Shown here piece by piece: positions 53,110 through 61,319 of a stretch of 64,000 nucleotides of DNA. The notes under the pieces are model-generated. The model saw nothing but the letters and a program-made list of their open reading frames with translations. It had not been told where the DNA came from and did not search any database. The stretch is from Flagellimonas marinaquae (GTDB taxonomy: Bacteria; Bacteroidota; Bacteroidia; Flavobacteriales; Flavobacteriaceae): positions 62,001-126,000 of the forward strand of contig NZ_CP092415.1 of assembly GCF_023716465.1 (NCBI RefSeq), in the 5' to 3' direction. Made by a program: the position numbers and the translations under genes. How positions within the stretch are numbered: the first letter of the stretch is position 1; every line of letters begins with the position of its first letter.

Positions 53110-54438
53110 TCAAAAATCATCTTTCTCCATAAGCTCCTTGATCTTGCGCTCTTCCCAACGTTTGCCCCATAAGGGGTTATAGCCATAGGCTTCCATACCA
53201 TGCACCAGTACACCAAAGCCCCAACCAATACTAGGGAAAATGGCCCACAGAAAGTCCGTTGTACGGAAATTGAGCCACCATAAAAAAGGAATTACGATAC
53301 AATAGGCCAATACATTGCCATAAAAGTCCTTTATGGCCCTTACCCGTTCTTTTGCCTTTGTATAGCGTTTTTCTTCAATATAATGCTCCTGTGTTTCCAT
53401 TATCGTGTATTTCTGAGTAAGCATTGGCAGGAACACACTAAACTCGTTCTCGGTCTTTTTAATGACCATCTCGCGATCGGTTAGTATGCGATAGCGCTGT
53501 TTTATATTTTGAAGTCCTACCCCACTACTCTTCTTTACTACCTGCTTTTCTTGAAGATTGTTGCTTACCACCAACATACCTTGCTGTTCAAAAACCTTGA
53601 TATGCAAGGGTCGGGAAGACGTCACCACATTATGTTTTACGGCATTTTCCAATAAAAGTTGTAACGAAAGGGGAACTATTTTGGCTTCGGGTCGGGAACA
53701 GCTATCTGGAATGTCGAATACAATACTGTCCTCAAAACGCATTTTTAGCAAGCGTACATAGGTCCGGGCGAACTTTAATTCCTCGTCCACAGTAACCAAA
53801 TCTTTATTCTTCTGTTCCAATACGTAACGGTACACTTTGGACAACGAAGTGGTAAAGTTCTGCGCCTGGTGCGGGTCTTCTTCGATTAAACTTGTGAGTA
53901 CATTCAAACTATTGAACAAAAAGTGGGGATCCAATTGGTTTTTAAGGGCATCGAAACGGGCAGAAGCTGAACCTGCTATAATTTTTTGCTCCTTTACCTG
54001 TCTTTCCTTGTAGTATTTGTAGTAATATGCCGCATAGAACAAGAGCGCAACGATCATGGAGATCACAAAGGAACTAATGTAAAAGGATGATTGTTCCTCC
54101 TCCAAAAACTGTCCAATGGTTTTTTGATAAAACCCGACCATTAAAACAAGACGGGCAAGAACAATACCAATGATGGAGGCAACAATGTTGCCCAATATTC
54201 CATAACCAATATATTTCTTGGTAAAAAGTTCCTTATTGTATTTGCGCATTAAAATTATAAAGGAGGCCGCATTAAGCATGTAAATGATCACGGAGAAAAT
54301 CATGCTCTCCCAAAACTCCACCCAGATTTCTTGATAAGTGAGCTGCCATCCTTTGACATAGAAAAAAATGAGGAGAACTATAAAAATAGCTATCCCCACT
54401 AATATTGCTTTAAAAAATTCCTTGATAAAAAGTTTCAT
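53110..54438 (-). CDS. LytS-type histidine kinase with fused C-terminal 2TM domain
   Basis: The 442-residue protein has four N-terminal membrane helices (about 10-32, 42-64, 75-98, 115-140). The His_kinase dimerisation/phosphoacceptor segment follows, ALKNQLDPHFLFNSLNVL (His near 172), and a HATPase region with LLENAVKHNVV and SSGVGLQNIKQRY (to about 345). The last about 90 residues (350-442) are a complete 2TM domain: YTKAKERVRAIKDFYGN, two helices, WGFGVLVHGMEAYGYNPLWGKRWEERKIKEL. Fusion of 2TM to the kinase, next to free 2TM paralogues, suggests that the domain mixes in one membrane complex. Confidence 0.92.
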   Translation of the reverse strand: MKLFIKEFFKAILVGIAIFIVLLIFFYVKGWQLTYQEIWVEFWESMIFSVIIYMLNAASFIILMRKYNKELFTKKYIGYGILGNIVASIIGIVLARLVLMVGFYQKTIGQFLEEEQSSFYISSFVISMIVALLFYAAYYYKYYKERQVKEQKIIAGSASARFDALKNQLDPHFLFNSLNVLTSLIEEDPHQAQNFTTSLSKVYRYVLEQKNKDLVTVDEELKFARTYVRLLKMRFEDSIVFDIPDSCSRPEAKIVPLSLQLLLENAVKHNVVTSSRPLHIKVFEQQGMLVVSNNLQEKQVVKKSSGVGLQNIKQRYRILTDREMVIKKTENEFSVFLPMLTQKYTIMETQEHYIEEKRYTKAKERVRAIKDFYGNVLAYCIVIPFLWWLNFRTTDFLWAIFPSIGWGFGVLVHGMEAYGYNPLWGKRWEERKIKELMEKDDF

Positions 54439-54444
54439 GGTATT

Positions 54445-55068
54445 TTATTTGCCACAATTTGCCAAAACTTCTTCTGCTCTCTCTTTCCCCCAGGTTGGAT
54501 AAAATGGCGTTTCGGATTTAAAGGTAGCAAAAAGTTCCAAGGCCCTTTCCACATCTTTGCAATAAGGCGTAATGTCCTTTCCAAAATAGCGCGCGGAACC
54601 CATATCCCATTCTGCTTTGGAAAGTATGACCCTAGGATTTTGAGGATCGATTTCCATAGCTTGCTGGTACAGCTGCACATTTTTAGGGGAGAGCGTCATT
54701 CCATAGGTTGCTCCATCAAAAGCGATCCAAGCGGTATTGATTAGTGCTTCTTGAATCAAAAGTTCGGGATTATTGGGCGATATGGCCTTGGCCACATCCA
54801 AAAACTCTTTTGCTTTTTCCAATTGTTTGCTGAGTTTGTCCTCGTCCTTTTCTCCGAAAGAAATTACCGTGTTTATCTGCGAAACGTAATAATAAGGCAA
54901 CCACTTATCCGGTTCGGCAGTGGCAATACGTTCGAACATGTTGGATGCATCGACCACTTTTTGATTTTGCCACAACTCAAAAGCTTTTTCCATTCCTTTG
55001 GAATAGCGATCTTGAGCATTCACCATTACTGTTCCCAGTAATACCATTGATAAAATTAGTTTTTTCAT
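54445..55068 (-). CDS. Periplasmic TPR-like helical protein
   Basis: The 207-residue protein has a signal peptide ending in TVMVNAQ. TPR-like helices follow (GMEKAFELWQNQKVVDASNMF, AKEFLDVAKAISPNNPELLIQEALINTAWIAF, LYQQAMEIDPQNPRVILSKAEWDMGSARYFG). It ends 6 bp before the kinase gene, so it is the first gene of the kinase transcript. It could be the periplasmic ligand- or signal-binding partner of the sensor; that is inference from position. Confidence 0.82.
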   Translation of the reverse strand: MKKLILSMVLLGTVMVNAQDRYSKGMEKAFELWQNQKVVDASNMFERIATAEPDKWLPYYYVSQINTVISFGEKDEDKLSKQLEKAKEFLDVAKAISPNNPELLIQEALINTAWIAFDGATYGMTLSPKNVQLYQQAMEIDPQNPRVILSKAEWDMGSARYFGKDITPYCKDVERALELFATFKSETPFYPTWGKERAEEVLANCGK

Positions 55069-55162
55069 GACTGTCGTTTTTTAAAGATTGTACGGTAGTT
55101 TCAAATAAATTATTGATGGGACAAAATTGGGCCAGAAAGAAGGTTTGTAAAAAAATGGATTA

Positions 55163-55192
55163 CCGAACTGTAAACATTCGGGGATGAATTGT
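55163..55192 (-). promoter_or_regulatory. Candidate LytTR operator upstream of the TPR-kinase operon
   Basis: On the minus strand, ACAATTCAT, a 12-nt spacer, then ACAGTTCGG. The second half-site matches the LytTR consensus fully, the first with one exception. The sequence ACAATTCATCCC is identical to that at 53032-53021. A CAATTTTG box follows 23 nt downstream (55139-55132). The divergent PaiB-like gene starts 58 bp on the other side. Confidence 0.75.
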
Positions 55193-55250
55193 TATCCAAG
55201 CAGACTTTAATTTATAATTTAGCACCTAGTTCCAACAAACAAAGCGTTCC

Positions 55251-55856
55251 ATGTACATTCCTTCCCATTATCAAAATCAAAACATTGATGAGATCAAAGA
55301 TTTTTTAAGGGCAAACAGTTTTGGCATTTTAATCAATATTGTGGACCATAAGCCATGGGGCACCCACATTCCCTTGGAATTGGAAACCGATGTGGACGGG
55401 AGCGATATTTTGGTCGGCCATATTGCCAAGGCCAATCCGCAATGGAAAAATTTTACTGCCAATACGGAAGTACTATGCATTTTTAACGGGCCACATGCCT
55501 ACGTTTCCTCATCATGGTACGAGGAAGAGGAAGTCCCAACCTGGAATTATATTGCGGTACATGTGTATGGCAATTTGCAGATCTTGACCGAAGAAGAAAC
55601 CATGGAATCCATGCACAGACTGGTGGACAAGTACGAGAAGAATTCCAAAAACCCCGTATCCTTAAAAGAAATGTCGCCCAAAACATTGCGACAAGTCAAA
55701 GGTGTGGTGGGATTTAAAATTAGAATATCCGATTTTCAAGCCACCTACAAACTGTCCCAAACGCGAATGGAAGACCATCACAAGATAGTTTCGGAGTTAG
55801 AAGAACGTTCCGACCCGGGCAGCAAAGGGATTGCCGACCATATGAAAGGTGGATAA
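55251..55856 (+). CDS. PaiB-family FMN-binding protein (negative regulator-like)
   Basis: The 201-residue protein begins MYIPSHYQNQNIDEIKDFLR, the usual PaiB N-terminus. It has conserved elements HKPWGTHIPLELE, GHIAKANPQWK, GPHAYVSSSWYEEEEVPTWNYIAVHVYG and a C-terminal KLSQTRMEDHHKIV. PaiB proteins have a split-barrel FMN-binding fold. In Bacillus PaiB lowers protease and sporulation gene expression, but a regulatory role here is unproven. Convergent with the PorP/SprF gene. Confidence 0.88.
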   Translation: MYIPSHYQNQNIDEIKDFLRANSFGILINIVDHKPWGTHIPLELETDVDGSDILVGHIAKANPQWKNFTANTEVLCIFNGPHAYVSSSWYEEEEVPTWNYIAVHVYGNLQILTEEETMESMHRLVDKYEKNSKNPVSLKEMSPKTLRQVKGVVGFKIRISDFQATYKLSQTRMEDHHKIVSELEERSDPGSKGIADHMKGG

Positions 55857-55869
55857 TGGCGACAACCTC

Positions 55870-57660
55870 TTATTCAATGTCTTGAAAAATGGTGTCGGCC
55901 CAATTGGCATATCTTGAGTTTTCCACGTGCATAATCCAAATTTCATCCTTGTACTTGCCTTTCAATTTAGATCTATAAGCGGCATAAGCATCCTCATTTT
56001 CCTCATATTTGGCCAAATACACATAGTTTAGACCATTATCCGGGTTTTTAAAATATTGCGCATCCAATCCTTCTTTTTTGAGCTTTTGCATAAAGTTTTT
56101 TAAATAAACTTCGCTTTTAAAAACATTGGCGACGATATAGTGCCCTTGCCCAACTCCATCCAAATCGATGAATTTTTCGATGGGCTTAAAGGCTCCTCCA
56201 TGAAAAGTTCCTTCTTTTTTTGTTTTGACATCTTTTGATGTCTTCGCAGTGTTCGCCGCCAAAGTGTTCGTAGTAGAGGCCTCGATTTCCTTATAAATGG
56301 CATCCAAGTCTTTCCTATCCGCCAAGTACAATTTTTGTGCATGCTTTTCAATATCGGGGATTTTATTTCCGTTGTGTCTTTTTACAATCCTCATCATCAT
56401 TTCAAAACGTTCTTCCATATCCTGCTCCCTACTTTGTTTCATGGAATCTATTTGATACAGCAGATCATCGATTACGGCATAGCTATCTTCTTGTTGTTCT
56501 TGCAATTTGGCTATGCGCTCCTCCCAATAGGCCCTATCCTCTTTGTTATATGGTCGTAAAGTGGTTTCTACATCCAGTTTACTTTTTTGTTTTGTTTTTT
56601 CCGTGTTGTTTTCCGCTTCTGCCACAGCCGTGTTCTCAATCTTCTTTTTCTCCTCATCCTCATCGTTGGCAACAAATGTATTTTTGGAAAGGTTGGGCAC
56701 AAAGGAGTAAGCAATAGATATTTCGTGGGTAACTCCAAGGTTGGCGATACTATTGCTCAGGCTTTTCTCAAAGTTATAACCGAAGGACAATCGTTGGTTC
56801 AAATTAAATCCCGTACCGGCCGATGCCCCATAGAATTGATCGTAACCTCCCTGAATCCAGCCTAATTTGGGAAGGTCTAAAATTATGCCCCCCCCGAAGA
56901 TGATGTCCTCACTGCCTTCGAAACGAGCTCGAGCCAAGGGCATTAAACGACCATCTTCCAAAATGCCACTTGCATTTTCAAATTGATGGGCATATTGAAC
57001 GTGACCCGAAAAAATCTTCTCGTTAAAACTGGTAAGGGACTCTCCTGTTTTTAAATTATAGTCCACCAAGTTTTGGGCGAACACGCCAAAATCGAACCTT
57101 CCCAAACTTAAATTCAGTCCGGGCTGAAACGAAATTATGGAGCTTTCACTGGCTTCCCTTAAAACTGGGTCGTCTTCTAGTGCAACCGCTCTACTTGGGT
57201 CGAAGCTGCTCACATAATATGGAATGTTCACACCAAATGTCAGGCTACTTTCACTCCCCAACCGGACACCGTGGGAATAATTGGCCATTACACCTAAATT
57301 GGAAATTACACCCTCCTGTTGGTTGTAAATACTAAAGCCAAGGCCAACTCGATCGTTCAATCTGCCGCTGTAACTTAAAAAATAATTTTGACGGTTATTG
57401 TCGAAATCAGCACTTTGGCTTCTGTGAAAAAAGTTTACGTAAGACTTGTCTTCCCTAATGGAAGAAAAGGTAGGGTTGATCAAAAACCTATTGAATTTCA
57501 ACAAGTTCTGAAATGGGACATCGTAGCGCACGTAAGGATTGCTTTCTTCTTGGGCCTGCGTGGGAAGACCAAGAAAAACAACCGTCAAAAGCACAAAAAC
57601 AGTGCGCCTACATTGGAACGGGAATGTAGTTCGAAAAAACGGGGGTAGTTTTATCACCAT
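55870..57660 (-). CDS. PorP/SprF-family type IX secretion protein with C-terminal SPOR-like domain
   Basis: The 596-residue protein has a signal peptide (cleavage near LPTQAQ, about 37) and a PorP/SprF-type barrel (about 40-335: VRYDVPFQNLLKFNRFLINP, RVGLGFSIYNQQEGVISNLG, LPKLGWIQGGYDQFYGASAGTG). A charged linker with a coiled coil follows (about 375-470, rich in Glu, Lys and Gln). The C-terminal about 95 residues (GQGHYIVANVFKSEVYLKNFM ... AYAAYRSKLKGKYKDEIWIM) resemble a SPOR peptidoglycan-binding domain. Ordinary SprF proteins are about 300-330 residues, so this one is roughly double. Confidence 0.85.
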   Translation of the reverse strand: MVIKLPPFFRTTFPFQCRRTVFVLLTVVFLGLPTQAQEESNPYVRYDVPFQNLLKFNRFLINPTFSSIREDKSYVNFFHRSQSADFDNNRQNYFLSYSGRLNDRVGLGFSIYNQQEGVISNLGVMANYSHGVRLGSESSLTFGVNIPYYVSSFDPSRAVALEDDPVLREASESSIISFQPGLNLSLGRFDFGVFAQNLVDYNLKTGESLTSFNEKIFSGHVQYAHQFENASGILEDGRLMPLARARFEGSEDIIFGGGIILDLPKLGWIQGGYDQFYGASAGTGFNLNQRLSFGYNFEKSLSNSIANLGVTHEISIAYSFVPNLSKNTFVANDEDEEKKKIENTAVAEAENNTEKTKQKSKLDVETTLRPYNKEDRAYWEERIAKLQEQQEDSYAVIDDLLYQIDSMKQSREQDMEERFEMMMRIVKRHNGNKIPDIEKHAQKLYLADRKDLDAIYKEIEASTTNTLAANTAKTSKDVKTKKEGTFHGGAFKPIEKFIDLDGVGQGHYIVANVFKSEVYLKNFMQKLKKEGLDAQYFKNPDNGLNYVYLAKYEENEDAYAAYRSKLKGKYKDEIWIMHVENSRYANWADTIFQDIE

Positions 57661-57929
57661 AGCCGATTGGGATTTGTAGGTTAATATTCCTGATTGGGAC
57701 AGGTTGATATTTGTCTAAACTTTTCATTTGCAAGATTTGGGACTTGTAAGAATTTTATGACTAAATATAATGTAAAGCTACATATTTTATCGTCCAACAG
57801 GTAATTTTTTCGTTGAACGGTAAGGCCGATTGATAGATAGGTCTTTTAAATTCATAAAAAATAGGTTTCAATTTATAGAGGGTTAGAAAGATTCAATCTA
57901 TTTTTGACAAAATATTCCCAACCTGCACA
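57661..57929. other. 269-bp divergent intergenic region
   Basis: AT-rich, no gene or repeat recognised apart from a TATTTTTG box at 57899-57906 that suits the GNAT gene. Confidence 0.35.
57899..57906 (+). promoter_or_regulatory. Candidate -7 box of the GNAT gene
   Basis: TATTTTTG fits TAnnTTTG and lies 23 nt before the start codon at 57930. No TTG at -33. Confidence 0.4.
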
Positions 57930-58409
57930 ATGCAAGAACACATTACCATTGTCCCGTTTTCGGAAGCCTATAAAGAAGCTTTTAGGTCTCTTAACGAAGA
58001 GTGGATCACCAAATATTTCGAGATGGAAGAAACGGACCGCCTAACCCTTTATTATCCACAGGAGTATATTTTGGATAAGGGCGGTTACATTGCTGTGGCG
58101 TTAATGGATGGAACTCCTGTTGGTGTATGTGCACTAGTTCCCAGCAAATACGAAGGTTTTGACCTAGAGCTTTCCAAAATGGGCGTTTCCCCTAAAGCAC
58201 AAGGCAAAGGCATAGGCAAATTACTAGGACAGCACATAATAGATAAGGCCATTTCCATTGGTGCCAAAAAACTATTTTTGGAGAGCAATCGTAAATTGGC
58301 CCCTGCACTGGCACTTTACCGAAAATTGGGTTTTGTTGAAATAACCGGAATTACCTCACCGTATGTTCGGAGCGACATTCAAATGGAATTGACCCTTCCA
58401 AACGCCTAA
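57930..58409 (+). CDS. GNAT-family N-acetyltransferase
   Basis: The 159-residue protein has the GNAT fold. It shows VALMDGTPVGVCALVP, the acetyl-CoA-binding VSPKAQGKGIGKLLGQHII (motif A, Q/RxxGxG/A, near residue 89-97) and LALYRKLGFVEI (motif B, near 128). Acceptor unknown. Confidence 0.87.
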   Translation: MQEHITIVPFSEAYKEAFRSLNEEWITKYFEMEETDRLTLYYPQEYILDKGGYIAVALMDGTPVGVCALVPSKYEGFDLELSKMGVSPKAQGKGIGKLLGQHIIDKAISIGAKKLFLESNRKLAPALALYRKLGFVEITGITSPYVRSDIQMELTLPNA

Positions 58410-58521
58410 GTCTTGAATCTTAATCGGTTTTTTTGTCCCACCTATTAAAACTTACCTAGCATTTCTTTTATAATTACTTAAAAATGAGTATCTTATAAAT
58501 GTAATCTTAAACTTCATCGCC

Positions 58522-58944
58522 ATGGGTCTCATCAAAGATTGCAATAAGTGGGCTAATGCGCACACCTACCTTGTGTTGGATTTGGTACGAATCCTACTGG
58601 GTGTTATACTTTTCGTCAAGGGCATCGAGTTTATGTCCAACCATGTTGAAATGGAGGAAATGGGACGCCCTTTTCAAGACGTCCCGGGTGGCATGATCAT
58701 TCTACATTATATTGTACCTGCCCATTTTGTTGGTGGTATTTTAATCGTGGTCGGTTTACTTACCCGATGGGCCGCCATTGCCCAACTCCCGATTATCTTC
58801 GGGGCCATACTCACTAATTTTTTGGGCACAATGGATATGAACAATCTTATCCTTTCCATTGTTGTTTTGGTTTTGTGCCTCTTTTTTATTGTGTATGGAT
58901 CGGGCAGGCACTCGGTAGACTATTACCTTAAAATGCAGCAATAG
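58522..58944 (+). CDS. DoxX-family membrane protein
   Basis: The 140-residue protein has four hydrophobic helices (about 16-36, 54-80, 82-100, 108-128). The pattern YLVLDLVRILLGVILFVKGIEF near the N-terminus and HFVGGILIVVGLLTRWAA is typical of DoxX. DoxX proteins are small integral membrane proteins, in some bacteria linked to quinones or redox stress. It stops 1 bp before the convergent TonB receptor stop. Confidence 0.83.
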   Translation: MGLIKDCNKWANAHTYLVLDLVRILLGVILFVKGIEFMSNHVEMEEMGRPFQDVPGGMIILHYIVPAHFVGGILIVVGLLTRWAAIAQLPIIFGAILTNFLGTMDMNNLILSIVVLVLCLFFIVYGSGRHSVDYYLKMQQ

Positions 58945-58945
58945 G

Positions 58946-61108
58946 TTATAGGTTGTCCAACTGATTACTTTTACGATCCTTACTGATGGTCCAGAAAAAG
59001 CCAACAAAGAAAAAACTGTCTGCCGGCGGCGTAATCGCCCTTCGATTGTACACCCCATCCATATTTGGGGTATTCGCATATTGATAATTACTAATATTAT
59101 TGATACCCAATAAATTGCTTACAGAAAAATACAAAATCTTCTGTTGGTCGATAAGGTAGGCCCAGTTAAAGCTCAAATTATTATAAGATCTTGTCTTTTC
59201 TTGTAAAAAGCCTGGTGTATTAGGGTTGTTATATGGCCTCCCGGAACCATAGGAATAAGAAAGACCGACCTGGGACCTTAATTTATCCACCCAGTACTTG
59301 GTAACCAAGGAAAAATTATGCTTTGGTGCGAAGTTGGGCGTTGCCCTTTCTGGAAAATTTCTATAATCGCGTTCTGTATCCAAGTAAGAGTAAGAAGCCC
59401 AGTAATCCAAATTTTCTATGCTCTTGCTATCCCTCCAAAAAACATCGACTCCCTGGGCATAACCATTTCCTGTATTGGAGTAATTGGAATTGAACTGTGG
59501 GAGGTTGGTATCAAACTTCACCAATTGATCATAGTCCTTGTAATAAAGCTCGGTCCTAAAGGTTTTTCCATTTTTAATATATTGATAGTTAAGTATATAA
59601 TGTGTGGCCTTCTCCATTTGAACATTTTGGTCGAATTTGACCACTTCTGTGAGCGGTCGTTGATAAAAATCGCCATATGCCAAAGAAAACTGCCCATCCT
59701 TGCCCGGTTTATAGGCCAAGGAAATTCTAGGAGAAAGATTAAACTCGTCCAAAAGAGAACTTTGCGTGGCCCGCAATCCCAATTTCATGGCAAATTTGTT
59801 GCTCAAAAAAATATCGGATTCGGCAAAGGCGGCCCAGAGTCCATCATTATAACCACTAAAAAATGAATCGTTGTTTAGATCAGTGTACGTTTCATTATAA
59901 TTGGTATTGAAATATTCCGCACCAAAACTCAAATCATATCGATTACTAAAATTTTTACGCGCCTTAAATTTTATGTGGGAAGAGGTTTCCTTGCTATCTA
60001 CCCTATCGGCTTCAATTCCGATGTCGTTCGTATCCCATGCGATCGAGGCACCAGAAGTCAGGCTCCAATCGTTCTTAAAATAATACTTGTAAGATGCGTT
60101 AAAATATAGGTTGTTGTTTTTTAAACTAAACCGTACAAAATCATCAAAATTGATATCCTCTTGTTCAATATCCAAATTGGCATGGTTAAAGCCAGTGTAA
60201 AGTTTAAACATACTCTTCTCCCCTTTGCTCCTGAACACTCCTTCGCCGGCTATGGATTCGTAGGGACTTTTCCAGTTTACACCCTGTGTGGAGGGAATCA
60301 ATGCTTCGTACGGGGCAAGGTTTACGTAAGAGGTGTTTATGCTCAACGATTGATCGCCCCAAATCTCGGTATGGCCCAGTCCGCCCCCCACGGACATAAT
60401 GGAAATATCCGTTTTCTCTTGCAATGGAACATCAGTAGTGTTCAACAAAAGTACACTGGAAAGTGCTTGTCCATACTCAGCTGAATACCCTCCTGTACTA
60501 AACGATATGCCCTTAAAGAGGAATGGTGAAAACCTGCCTCGAGTGGGTGTATTGTTGGCTGTGGCGTTGAAAGGTTGAAATACGCGAAGTCCATCAATAA
60601 ATACTTGTGTTTCGTTCGCGGTACCACCTCTCACGAACAAACGCCCATCTTCATTTACTGTTGTAGTTCCCGGCAAGGTTTGCAATGCCGCCACAAAATC
60701 ACCTGCCGCGCCAGCAGTGGTTACAATATCCAACGGTTTGAGCACCGATACCTTGGAATTGTCGCCCGCTTCAAAAGTCCCTGCTGTTAAGGTTACACCG
60801 GACAAGGAGTTGACAGATTCCACCAATGTAATGTTGATCTCTTTAAAAAAAGAAACATCTCCCGCCTCGTAATGGGGCTCGTAGGACAACATGGATATCA
60901 CCAAGGTCTGCAGACCTTCCTCTGTTGTTTCAAAACTGAAATTGCCGTTTGCATCGGAGGAAGCCCCATCGTAGGTACCTTCCAAATAAATGTTGGCTCC
61001 TTCAATCGGATTTTTTTTGGCATCGGTCACCTTTCCGCTGATGGTCTGTTGGGCAAAAACTGCTCCCGTGCAAAATAAAATGGTAAATAGATTGATGATA
61101 AATTTCAT
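58946..61108 (-). CDS. TonB-dependent outer-membrane receptor with carboxypeptidase-regulatory-like domain
   Basis: With start 61108 (MKFIINLFTILFCTGAVFAQQ) the protein has 720 residues; the frame stays open to 61417, but that part has no signal peptide. Order: signal peptide; CarboxypepD_reg-like domain (about 20-105, ISGKVTDAKKNPIEGANIYLEGTYDGASSDANGNFSF); plug (about 115-240, LPGTTTVNEDGRLFVRGGTANETQVFIDGLRV); beta-barrel ending VGFFWTISKDRKS. It lacks a SusD partner, so it is not a typical glycan locus. A LytTR-type operator lies 66 nt upstream, and a DUF2141 gene is divergent. Confidence 0.92.
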   Translation of the reverse strand: MKFIINLFTILFCTGAVFAQQTISGKVTDAKKNPIEGANIYLEGTYDGASSDANGNFSFETTEEGLQTLVISMLSYEPHYEAGDVSFFKEINITLVESVNSLSGVTLTAGTFEAGDNSKVSVLKPLDIVTTAGAAGDFVAALQTLPGTTTVNEDGRLFVRGGTANETQVFIDGLRVFQPFNATANNTPTRGRFSPFLFKGISFSTGGYSAEYGQALSSVLLLNTTDVPLQEKTDISIMSVGGGLGHTEIWGDQSLSINTSYVNLAPYEALIPSTQGVNWKSPYESIAGEGVFRSKGEKSMFKLYTGFNHANLDIEQEDINFDDFVRFSLKNNNLYFNASYKYYFKNDWSLTSGASIAWDTNDIGIEADRVDSKETSSHIKFKARKNFSNRYDLSFGAEYFNTNYNETYTDLNNDSFFSGYNDGLWAAFAESDIFLSNKFAMKLGLRATQSSLLDEFNLSPRISLAYKPGKDGQFSLAYGDFYQRPLTEVVKFDQNVQMEKATHYILNYQYIKNGKTFRTELYYKDYDQLVKFDTNLPQFNSNYSNTGNGYAQGVDVFWRDSKSIENLDYWASYSYLDTERDYRNFPERATPNFAPKHNFSLVTKYWVDKLRSQVGLSYSYGSGRPYNNPNTPGFLQEKTRSYNNLSFNWAYLIDQQKILYFSVSNLLGINNISNYQYANTPNMDGVYNRRAITPPADSFFFVGFFWTISKDRKSNQLDNL

Positions 61109-61173
61109 GTCTGTTCGTTTTGATTGATGCCACAAAATTGCGCATCGACCCTCGACCACCACAAAACAAAATA

Positions 61174-61203
61174 CCCAACTGTGGATTTTTACAACTGAAT
61201 TGA
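61174..61203 (-). promoter_or_regulatory. Candidate LytTR operator upstream of the TonB receptor
   Basis: On the minus strand, TCAATTCAG, a 12-nt spacer, then ACAGTTGGG. The second half-site fits the LytTR consensus fully, the first with one exception. Site-to-start distance (66 nt) and site-to--7-box gap (33 nt, CAATTTTG at 61140-61133) equal those at the 2TM array. Confidence 0.68.
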
Positions 61204-61319
61204 CATAACATACACCACCGTTCAATTCACTCCCCTTATTCAACATTTCGGTATGTTCAATTTTAATTATGCCGGCCTCTTTATCAATTTTGGACACACA
61301 AACAACAAAAACAATAATT

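Noticed and set aside
59318..59866. 182-codon plus-strand frame inside the TonB receptor gene
   Set aside because: Antisense to a well-supported receptor reading frame; no domain signature.
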